From contig DASPGR010000129.1 in NCBI GenBank assembly GCA_035620515.1, forward strand, positions 1 through 10,630: a stretch of DNA of 10,630 nt, given 5' to 3'. How positions within the stretch are numbered: the first letter of the stretch is position 1; each line of letters opens with the position of its first letter. The stretch comes from SG8-41 sp035620515. Lineage in GTDB: Bacteria > Pseudomonadota > Gammaproteobacteria > Burkholderiales > SG8-41. The notes under the pieces were generated by a model that saw only the letters and a program-made list of their open reading frames with translations, was not told the origin of the DNA and did not search any database. The position numbers and the translations under genes were made by a program. Of this stretch, positions 1-5,800 are shown in pieces.

Positions 1-1
1 G

Positions 2-1054
2 ACCAACTTCACGACGCACTGGACGCAGTTCGTCATGAATCTCAACATGACCTCGGGCCGCAACCCGAACGCGGAGGGCATCAAGAAGCAGCTCGAGATC
101 ATGTACAGCCACCGCTATCCCTTCGACGGCCCGTTCTACCACGAGCGCTCGGCCGGGGCGCGGCTCGACCGGGTGAAGATCCCGGCCTACTTCGGCTCGG
201 GCTGGTACATGAACGAACTCCATCTCAAGGGCGCGTTCGACGGCTACAACGGTACCGGCGCGATCGCGAAGCGCTTGCTGGTTGGCCCGCGCCCGTGGCC
301 GCTGCGCCCGTGGGCCGGCTACCACCACGAGATGCTGCGCTGGTACGACCATTGGCTGAAGGGGATGGACACGCGCGTGATGGAAGGCGCGCCAATCCAG
401 CTCTACATCCATGGCGAAGACCGGTGGCGCGCGGAGCACGAGTGGCCGCTCAAGCGCACGCAATCGCGCGAGTACTACCTCGGCGGACCGGCGGGCGGCC
501 GGGAAGGAAAGTTGCTCGAAGCGGCAGGGCCGGAGCAGGCGCGGCGACTCGAGTTCGACGGGCTCTCCACCGAGGCGACGCTTGGCGAGCCGAGGCTCGT
601 CTATCGGACGGAGCCGCTCGCGAACGAGATGGAGCTGACCGGTCCGCTGGCGCTTTATCTCAACGCCTCATCCACGGCTGCGGACATCGACTGGCTGGTT
701 TGGGCGGCGGACGAAGCGCCCGACGGGAAGCATCGGGAGCTCTGCAAGGGATGGCTCCGCGCGTCGCACCGCAAGGTCGATCCCGCGCGTTCCACGCCCG
801 CCAAGCCGTACCATTCGCACCTCCAAGCCGAGCCGATGAAGCCCGGCACGACCTACGAGTTCCCGATCGAGATCTGGCCGGTGTGCAACCTCTTCAAGCG
901 GGGACACCGCATCCGCCTCGAGATCGCAAACTCCGACTCGATCATCGCGGCGAGCGGCAGGCCGCACGTGACGATCAGGGCGCGGGCGACCAACACCATT
1001 CACGAAGGCGGGTCGAAGCCCTCCCGTCTCCTCGTGCCGGTGATTCCGCGCTGA
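2..1054 (+). CDS. CocE/NonD-type hydrolase, 3' part only (X-Pro dipeptidyl-peptidase-like)
   Basis: The reading frame is open from the left edge, so the N-terminal half, including the nucleophile elbow, lies outside the window. What remains is the end of the alpha/beta-hydrolase domain followed by the C-terminal jelly-roll domain typical of the CocE/NonD and X-Pro dipeptidyl-peptidase family. The catalytic part ends with the family landmark LRWYDHWLKG (bases about 335-364). The jelly roll spans about bases 545-1045 and includes LTGPLALYLNASSTAADIDW and FKRGHRIRLEIANSD. Family members hydrolyse ester or amide bonds in small substrates. Two positions that usually supply the catalytic acid (GWYD) and His (GPWxH) read GWYM near base 200 and GPRPW near base 284. 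The substrate cannot be inferred. The next gene converges with no intergenic base. Confidence 0.85.
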   Translation, partial: TNFTTHWTQFVMNLNMTSGRNPNAEGIKKQLEIMYSHRYPFDGPFYHERSAGARLDRVKIPAYFGSGWYMNELHLKGAFDGYNGTGAIAKRLLVGPRPWPLRPWAGYHHEMLRWYDHWLKGMDTRVMEGAPIQLYIHGEDRWRAEHEWPLKRTQSREYYLGGPAGGREGKLLEAAGPEQARRLEFDGLSTEATLGEPRLVYRTEPLANEMELTGPLALYLNASSTAADIDWLVWAADEAPDGKHRELCKGWLRASHRKVDPARSTPAKPYHSHLQAEPMKPGTTYEFPIEIWPVCNLFKRGHRIRLEIANSDSIIAASGRPHVTIRARATNTIHEGGSKPSRLLVPVIPR

Positions 1055-2008
1055 TTACTGCGGCTCGATGCCGGCCGCCTTGGCGACCCGATTCCACCTC
1101 TCGATCTCCAGCCGGACCCAGCGGGTGAATTCCTCGCTCGACGTCGGCTTCGGTTCGCCGCCGATCTCGATCATGCGTTTTTGCACGGCGGGAATTTTAA
1201 GAACGTCGGCAATGTCGTCCTGGATGCGCTTGACGACGGCAGGCGGCGTGCCGCGTGGCACGAACATGCCGAACCACGCGATGGCCTCGAAGCCGGGGGC
1301 GGCCTCCGCCATGGGCGGCGCGCTGGGGTAAAGGGGCGTGCGCTCGCGGGCGCACACGCCGATCACTTTCGCGCGGCCGGACTGCACCGTCCCCATCACC
1401 GAGCTGATCGCGGCGATGCCGAGCGGCACGTGTCCTCCCATGACATCGAGCTGGAGCGGCCCCGCACCCTTGTACGGCACGGGCGTGATCTTCACCTTGG
1501 CGAGCGAAAAGAAGGAATGCGCCGGGAGCGTATTTCCCGGCGTGCCCATCGTGAGCTCCCCGGGGCGGGCACGGGCGAGCGCGACGAGCTCCTTCGGCGT
1601 GTTCACGGGCAGCGACGGGTGCGCGAAGATCATCTGCGGCGAGACGGTGACGAGCGTCACCGGCACGAGATCGTTCAGCGGATCGTAGGGGAGCCTCTTG
1701 AACGTGGTTGGGGCGTACGCGTACTGCGTGGAGCTGAAGAGCATCGTGTGCCCGTCGGGAACGCTTTTTGCGACGTAGTCGGTGCCGACCGTCGAATTCG
1801 CGCCCGGGCGCGGCTCGATGATGACGCGCTGCTTCCAGCGCTCCGAGAGGTACGGCACCATCACGCGCGCGGTGATATCGCTGCTCCCGCCGAGCGAGAA
1901 GGGGATGACGATCCGCACCACCTTGCCCGGGAATTGCTGCGCAAATGCGCAACCGGCGGAAAAAAACAGCATTGAAGCGACGAACGCAACCCAACGCCTG
2001 TCAAGCAT
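1055..2008 (-). CDS. Bug-family (TctC-like) periplasmic solute-binding protein 1
   Basis: This 317-residue protein has the usual length and layout of Bug receptors, the extracytoplasmic binding subunits of tripartite tricarboxylate transporters. A signal peptide of about 23 residues (hydrophobic core VAFVASMLFFSA, likely cleavage after AFA) exports it to the periplasm. The mature protein begins QFPGKVVRIVIPF and carries the family ligand loop PFSLGGSSD around residues 36-44. The family binds carboxylates, nicotinate-type compounds and amino acids; the ligand here is unknown. The start is supported by GGAGGAG seven bases upstream. The gene lies 142 bp downstream of the HtrA-like gene on the same strand and ends directly against the convergent CocE-type gene. 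No TctA/TctB membrane partners are seen. Confidence 0.93.
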   Translation of the reverse strand: MLDRRWVAFVASMLFFSAGCAFAQQFPGKVVRIVIPFSLGGSSDITARVMVPYLSERWKQRVIIEPRPGANSTVGTDYVAKSVPDGHTMLFSSTQYAYAPTTFKRLPYDPLNDLVPVTLVTVSPQMIFAHPSLPVNTPKELVALARARPGELTMGTPGNTLPAHSFFSLAKVKITPVPYKGAGPLQLDVMGGHVPLGIAAISSVMGTVQSGRAKVIGVCARERTPLYPSAPPMAEAAPGFEAIAWFGMFVPRGTPPAVVKRIQDDIADVLKIPAVQKRMIEIGGEPKPTSSEEFTRWVRLEIERWNRVAKAAGIEPQ

Positions 2009-2128
2009 GGCTTTTCTCCTCCCATGAGCGCCTCCCCGTTTTTTCGTGGCGCGTGGAGTAGCGGGGCGCTATAAGTTAGGCCGGCGAACTGAGAAAGGCA
2101 AGTCGAAAAGCGAACAAATCGACCCGGG

Positions 2129-2134
2129 TGTCAA
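2129..2134 (-). promoter_or_regulatory. Possible -35 element for Bug gene 1
   Basis: On the minus strand the 142-bp gap (2009-2150) between the HtrA-like gene and Bug gene 1 contains a perfect TTGACA. No good TATAAT-like hexamer sits 16-18 bp downstream. A second weak pair (TTGCCT, then TAACTT 17 bp later) lies closer to the gene. The gap is long enough for an independent promoter, so the Bug gene may not depend on read-through from its upstream neighbour. This is motif evidence only. Confidence 0.25.
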
Positions 2135-2150
2135 CGCTTTGCTTTCGCCT

Positions 2151-3125
2151 TTAGTGGAGCTTCGGCTTTCGAAGATAGTCGTTGCGGTCGCCCGACTTGA
2201 CCGTGATGTGGAGGACATCTCCGCCGCGCGAGAGCGTGAGGGGCACATCGACTCCGGCCGCGCCCAGCCCCCACACGGTCCGGAAAAATTCCGCCAGACC
2301 GTGCACGCGTGTGGAGCCGACGCTCAACACGAGATCCCCGATGTGGATGCCGGCGCGGCTTGCCGGACCGCCGGGTGAGAGCCTTGCGACCACGAGCTGG
2401 CCCCCCGGGTCCTGCGTGGACATTCCAAGCCACGGTCGTGGCGGATTCGGGCTGCGGCCGGTTTTCAGCATGGCGTTGAGAATCGGGTCGAGGAGATCGA
2501 TCGGAACGAACATGTTGACGTGAAGCGGCTCACCGTTCACCTCGCGCTGCACCAGCAGCGAGCCGATGCCGACCACATTGCCCAGCGCATCGAGCAGCGC
2601 CGCGCCGCCCCATTGCGGATGCGCCGGCGCCGTGAAGAGCGCCTCGTCGAGCACGTATTCCCAGTAGCCGGCGAACTCGTGCTTCGCGATCACCCGGGTC
2701 TTGAGCGAGTGCGCCCGCCCGCCATGGCCGATCACGAATGCCGAATCGCCGACGTTGACTTCGGCTGCGCTCCCGCGCTCCAGGTGGGGGACAGCCAGCT
2801 TGGCGAGGGGCTGGATGAGGCCGAACCCGGTCGCCTGGTCATAGGCCAGGGGATAGCCCGGCACCAGAACACCGCGATTGGTCGTCAGCCATATCTGCGT
2901 TGCCTCATTGATGAGGTAGCCGATCGTGAGCACGAGGCCGTCATCGCGGATCGCAACGCCGTAGCCCGCCCGCTCGGTGCCGAGGTTGGCCGCGGACTGC
3001 GCATCCTCCGGAATCTCGGCGCGAACCAGCACGACCGCATCGAACGCGCGCTCGAGGTCGAACTGGGTCTCGTCGTGCTTCGGCTGAACGGCCTCCGGAA
3101 ATGCCCAGAGCTGTTCTTCAGACAT
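2151..3125 (-). CDS. HtrA/DegS-like trypsin-fold + PDZ protein, catalytic triad replaced (predicted pseudoprotease)
   Basis: The 324-residue product aligns by eye along the S1C (DegP/DegS/DegQ) protease pattern, followed by one PDZ domain (about residues 232-312, starting PWLGMSTQDPGG). The segment VLTIGYLINEATQIWL matches the family's VLTNAHVV..A..I.V, putting Tyr70 at the catalytic His position. DQATGFGLI matches D..TDVALI, putting Gly100 at the Asp. PQWGGAALLD matches GNSGGPLL, putting Trp172 at the Ser. With all three replaced, proteolysis is unlikely. The N-terminus (MSEEQLWAFPEAVQPKHDET) is hydrophilic, with no signal peptide or anchor, so the protein is probably cytoplasmic, which is unusual for this family. 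It may be a binding or scaffold protein using the PDZ groove. There is no clear Shine-Dalgarno sequence before the chosen ATG. It is divergent from the CMD-family operon across 105 bp. Confidence 0.85.
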   Translation of the reverse strand: MSEEQLWAFPEAVQPKHDETQFDLERAFDAVVLVRAEIPEDAQSAANLGTERAGYGVAIRDDGLVLTIGYLINEATQIWLTTNRGVLVPGYPLAYDQATGFGLIQPLAKLAVPHLERGSAAEVNVGDSAFVIGHGGRAHSLKTRVIAKHEFAGYWEYVLDEALFTAPAHPQWGGAALLDALGNVVGIGSLLVQREVNGEPLHVNMFVPIDLLDPILNAMLKTGRSPNPPRPWLGMSTQDPGGQLVVARLSPGGPASRAGIHIGDLVLSVGSTRVHGLAEFFRTVWGLGAAGVDVPLTLSRGGDVLHITVKSGDRNDYLRKPKLH

Positions 3126-3172
3126 GCCGTAATTCTAGCCGCAGATGCACGCGGATACACAGATACAATTCA

Positions 3173-3207
3173 CCCATCACCCATCACCCATCACCGATCA
3201 CCGATCA
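3173..3207. repeat. Heptamer tandem repeat, (CCCATCA)3(CCGATCA)2
   Basis: Five consecutive 7-bp units lie in the 105-bp divergent gap between the HtrA-like gene and the CMD-family gene: three CCCATCA followed by two CCGATCA. A related, degenerate run of the same heptamer recurs at 9417-9451, so this is a dispersed motif and not a unique promoter detail. It is flanked on the left by AT-richer, imperfectly periodic sequence (3138-3168, containing GCAGATGCACGCGGATACAC). Function is unknown. It ends 23 bp before the CMD-family start codon, so it lies in or near that gene's promoter or leader. Confidence 0.85.
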
Positions 3208-3230
3208 CGGTTTTCTCGGGAAGGACCGCC

Positions 3231-3770
3231 ATGGCCAGACTGAAACGCATCACGGGCAAGAACGACGTTCCCGCCGAGCATCACCCGATCGTGGACGCAG
3301 TCGTCCAGAGCCGCGGGGCGGTGCAGGGACCGTTCACGATGCTCCTGCACTGTCCTCCGCTCGCGGAGCGCGTGATGCGCCTGGGCGCCTATGTTCGCTT
3401 CGAGGGCAAGCTCGATCACCGCGTGCGCGTGCTCGCCGCGCTGACCGCCGCGCGGGAACTCGACGCGGCATATGTGTGGGGCGCCCAGACCGGCCAGGCG
3501 CGAAAGCACGGCGTGCCCGAGGGGACCATCGCCGCGATCCGCGAGAAGCACTCGCGGGGTCTGCCGCCGGGGGATGCCCAGATCGTGGAATTCACCCGCG
3601 ATCTCATCCGCAAGCACCGGGCGGATGACGCGAGCGTGAAGGCGCTCCGCGAGAGGTTCGGCGACGAGCAGTTCATCGAGCTCACCGGGACAATCGGCTA
3701 TTACAGTATGCTTGCGATGACGGTGAACGCGTGCGAGCTGGAGGCGTCGCCGGGCGCCGACACGCTCTGA
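3231..3770 (+). CDS. Carboxymuconolactone decarboxylase (CMD)-family protein, first gene of operon
   Basis: The product is 179 residues, longer than the about 130-residue PcaC enzyme but typical of the broad all-helical CMD/AhpD-like group. The family core covers about residues 45-105: LAERVMRLGAYVRFEGKLDH, then RVRVLAALTAARELDAAYVW, then a helix ending ARKHGVPEGTIAAIRE. Family members include 4-carboxymuconolactone decarboxylase and AhpD-type peroxidase partners. No AhpD CxxC motif is present, so a redox role is unlikely. The position that is usually His after the conserved E..YxW helix is Gln86 (WGAQTGQA). I chose this ATG because AAGGA lies five bases upstream and the family's N-terminus starts here; the frame is open further upstream but overlaps the divergent gene. 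It leads the operon with the amidohydrolase and alpha/beta hydrolase downstream. The substrate is not determinable. Confidence 0.88.
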   Translation: MARLKRITGKNDVPAEHHPIVDAVVQSRGAVQGPFTMLLHCPPLAERVMRLGAYVRFEGKLDHRVRVLAALTAARELDAAYVWGAQTGQARKHGVPEGTIAAIREKHSRGLPPGDAQIVEFTRDLIRKHRADDASVKALRERFGDEQFIELTGTIGYYSMLAMTVNACELEASPGADTL

Positions 3771-3814
3771 TGGGCAATGCGAAGAAGAACAGTTTTAATG
3801 CACAGGAGGAAGCC

Positions 3815-4639
3815 ATGTTGATCGTTGATTCGCAGATCCACATCTGGAAGAACGGGAAGATGAGCGCGCACCACCGCCAGATTCCGAGCTACCTGGCGGA
3901 GGACGCGCTCGCCGAGATGGCGCAGGCGGGCGTTGACTGCGCGGTGATCCATCCGCCGAGCGCGTTCGGTGAGCCGGCCAACGAGCTTGCCGTCGAGGCC
4001 GTGCGAAAATATCCGGACAAGTTCTGCATCCTGGGGCACTTTGACCTCAAGAGCCCCGATCGCGAGAAAATCGTCGCGCGCTGGCGCGAGCGGCCGGGCA
4101 TGCTCGGGTTTCGCTTCACCTTCAACCAGCCGCACGAGAGCACGTGGTGGACCGACGGCACGCTCGACTGGTTCTGGCCGGCCTGCGAGAAGGCGGGACT
4201 GGTGGTCGGGCTCCTCGCGACCGGCGAGAACATCAAGGTGCTGGGAAGGATCGCGGAACGGCATCCCGGGCTGAAGCTCAACATCGATCACATCGGGCGC
4301 GGCGGCGGCCGGGCCGACAGGAAGGACGACGCGGCCTACGCCGACCTGAAGGACATGCTCGCCCTCGCAAAGCTTCCGAATGTCGGCGTCAAGCTGTCGG
4401 GTGCGCCGAGCACTTCGAGCCAGCCCTATCCGTACAAGAATATCCACGGTTACCTCAAGAGAATCGTGGATACGTTCGGGCCCGATCGCTGCTTCTGGGG
4501 CACCGACATCACGCGCATGCCTTGCTCCTATCGCCAGTGCGTGACGATGTTTACCGAAGAAATGAGCTGGCTGAAGGGGCGGGACCTCGAGCGGGTCATG
4601 GGCGGGGCGTTCGTCGACTGGCTCGGCTGGAAGCGCTGA
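3815..4639 (+). CDS. Amidohydrolase-family (PF04909-like) TIM-barrel protein with QxH instead of HxH
   Basis: This 274-residue protein has the amidohydrolase-2 barrel layout: strand 1 motif VDSQIHIW (Asp5, Gln7, His9), NIDHIG with His159 near strand 6, and FGPDRCFWGTDITRMP with Asp231 at strand 8. Relatives act as lactonases, decarboxylases or hydrolases on carboxylated substrates. The first His of the metal-binding HxH is Gln7, and no His is visible in the strand-5 segment (LVVGLLATGEN) where ACMSD-type enzymes have a metal ligand. Metal-independent or altered chemistry is therefore plausible, as known for LigI-type lactonases. The start is chosen for AGGAGGA four bases upstream. An in-frame ATG at 3770 overlaps the CMD-family stop (TGATG) and could allow a coupled, 15-residue-longer form. 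The next gene starts 14 bp after its stop. Confidence 0.88.
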   Translation: MLIVDSQIHIWKNGKMSAHHRQIPSYLAEDALAEMAQAGVDCAVIHPPSAFGEPANELAVEAVRKYPDKFCILGHFDLKSPDREKIVARWRERPGMLGFRFTFNQPHESTWWTDGTLDWFWPACEKAGLVVGLLATGENIKVLGRIAERHPGLKLNIDHIGRGGGRADRKDDAAYADLKDMLALAKLPNVGVKLSGAPSTSSQPYPYKNIHGYLKRIVDTFGPDRCFWGTDITRMPCSYRQCVTMFTEEMSWLKGRDLERVMGGAFVDWLGWKR

Positions 4640-4653
4640 CACGGGGGAGAAAA

Positions 4654-5388
4654 ATGCCAACTGTCGAGAAGAACGGCGCCACGATTTACTACGAAGTGCA
4701 CGGCAAGGGTTTTCCCATCCTGACTTTCGCGCCGGCGGGCGTGAAGTCGACCATCGCGGCGTGGAGCACGCCGAGCGCACCGATCAATCCCGTCACCGAG
4801 TTTGCCTCGAGCTACCGCGTGATCGTGATGGACCAGAGGAATGCCGGTGGCAAGTCACGCGCGCCGATCACCGCGAAGGACGGCTGGCACTCGTTCACGT
4901 CCGACCACATTGCGGTGCTCGACGATTTGAAGATCGAGCGTTGCCACCTCTACGGCCAGTGCATCGGCGGCTCGTTCATCATGAGCCTGCTCAAGGCGCA
5001 GCCGCAACGCGTTGCAAGCGCAGTGCTTGCGCAGCCCATCGGGCGCGTGGGGCCATTGAAGCCGGGGCGCGCCGCACGCTTCGACGAGTGGGCGAAAGGC
5101 CTCACCGACCACCCCGAGGCAAGCGAGGCCGCGCTCGAAGGTCTCTACCAGAACCTTTACGCGCGGGGTTTCCTCTACAGCGTCGACCGCGAGTTCGTCA
5201 AAAGCTGCAAGACGCCGTGCATGGTGCTGGCGGGGAACGACGAGGCGCATCCCTACCCGATTTCGGAAGAGACCGCGAAGCTCTTGCCCAACGCGGAATT
5301 CATTCCCGACTGGAAAACGGGCGCGGCACTCGAGGCGGCGAAGGAGCGCGTGAAGGAGTTTCTTGCCAAACACACCCCGGCGACCTGA
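4654..5388 (+). CDS. Alpha/beta hydrolase with Cys at the nucleophile elbow, last gene of operon
   Basis: The 244-residue product has the alpha/beta-hydrolase fold: N-terminal strands ATIYYEVHGKG and PILTFAPAG, then RVIVMDQRNAGGKS (residues 55-68), then the nucleophile elbow LYGQCIGGS with Cys103 where Ser normally sits (G-x-C-x-G-G). The likely acid region is MVLAGNDEAHP (Asp196). The usual C-terminal catalytic His is not obvious; the corresponding loop reads NAEFIPDWKTG, although His199 is close to the acid. Cys nucleophiles are known in dienelactone hydrolases, which open lactone rings after aromatic ring cleavage, so a lactone or thioester-like substrate is possible. There is no signal peptide, so it should be cytoplasmic. 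GGAG four bases upstream supports this start. It is 14 bp after the amidohydrolase and almost certainly co-transcribed. Confidence 0.88.
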   Translation: MPTVEKNGATIYYEVHGKGFPILTFAPAGVKSTIAAWSTPSAPINPVTEFASSYRVIVMDQRNAGGKSRAPITAKDGWHSFTSDHIAVLDDLKIERCHLYGQCIGGSFIMSLLKAQPQRVASAVLAQPIGRVGPLKPGRAARFDEWAKGLTDHPEASEAALEGLYQNLYARGFLYSVDREFVKSCKTPCMVLAGNDEAHPYPISEETAKLLPNAEFIPDWKTGAALEAAKERVKEFLAKHTPAT

Positions 5389-5395
5389 TGATCAT

Positions 5396-5671
5396 TCAGT
5401 GGAACCAGACGCGATCGCGCGCGGCGGCGACCAGCGCTTGCGCATCGGCCGTATCGATGCGGCTCAGATCGGCAAGCGCCTGCGCGGCCGCTGCCCAGCT
5501 CTGCTCGCGCCGGCTCGAGCCGACGCGCACGATAGCGGCGAGCAGGGTTGCAACCGCGACCTCCAGCTCGCCCGTGGTGGGTGCCGGTTTGCGCTCGCGC
5601 GCGGGTGTTCTCAACCAGCCCCTGAGCGTTCCGAAAATAGCGCGCAGCAGCCTGCCTCCATGTGTGGTCAT
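5396..5671 (-). CDS. Small protein, possibly a shortened TerB-like protein
   Basis: A 91-codon frame on the minus strand has a plausible ribosome site (GGTGGAG about four bases before the ATG). The protein has a basic N-terminus (LLRAIFGTLRGWLRTPARERK), then two predicted helices, ELEVAVATLLAAIVRVGSSRREQ and AAAAQALADLSRIDTADAQALVAAARDR. This pattern recalls the first helices of TerB/COG4103-like proteins (ATAALLxEVARAD...F.L...EA..L...A). Full TerB-like proteins are about 140 residues and continue with further helices; here the stop falls at VWFH, seven bases from the convergent hydrolase stop. It could be a truncated remnant, a genuine short protein, or a chance frame. The TerB resemblance is weak and by eye only. 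Confidence 0.45.
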   Translation of the reverse strand: MTTHGGRLLRAIFGTLRGWLRTPARERKPAPTTGELEVAVATLLAAIVRVGSSRREQSWAAAAQALADLSRIDTADAQALVAAARDRVWFH

Positions 5672-5692
5672 GGCTCCACCCGAAACGATTTT

Positions 5693-5710
5693 GCGACCCC
5701 ACGGGGTCGC
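5693..5710. promoter_or_regulatory. Perfect 8-bp inverted repeat, candidate operator
   Basis: GCGACCCC-AC-GGGGTCGC is a perfect inverted repeat with a two-base centre. It sits in the 129-bp gap between the small minus-strand gene (starts 5671) and the exported hydrolase (starts 5801). Because both neighbours point away from it, a terminator is unlikely and a protein-binding palindrome is more plausible. It is 22 bp from the minus-strand start codon. No regulator gene is adjacent, so the binding protein is unknown. Confidence 0.5.
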
Positions 5711-5732
5711 GGGCCGGGCAAGTTATCGCGGC

Positions 5733-5755
5733 GGGCTTAAGCAGAACTTAACCCC
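5733..5755. promoter_or_regulatory. Second inverted repeat in the same divergent gap
   Basis: GGGCTTAAG and CTTAACCCC form a nine-base inverted repeat with one mismatch, separated by CAGAA. It lies 23 bp from the perfect palindrome at 5693-5710, and its right arm ends 45 bp before the exported hydrolase start. Its AT-rich arms inside GC-rich flanks suit a regulator site or a small hairpin in the leader. There is no direct evidence of function. Confidence 0.35.
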
Positions 5756-5800
5756 CGAAAGACGCCACGGCGAAGACGCAAAGGACGTGAAGAACTTGCG

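Noticed and set aside
1181..1975. Long + strand frame opposite Bug gene 1
   Set aside because: The Arg/His/Glu-rich product is a shadow of a well-supported Bug gene.
3173..3207. CRISPR array
   Set aside because: The units are 7 bp with no spacers and no cas genes are nearby.
2520..3230. N-terminal extension of the CMD-family gene (frame open from 2520)
   Set aside because: The extension is antisense to the HtrA-like gene and crosses the heptamer repeat, and the ATG at 3231 has a good ribosome site.
3701..4780. A 359-codon open frame on the minus strand across the operon
   Set aside because: It is fully antisense to two well-supported genes, its product has no recognisable domain, and its composition is the Arg/Ala-rich type expected from a high-GC shadow frame.
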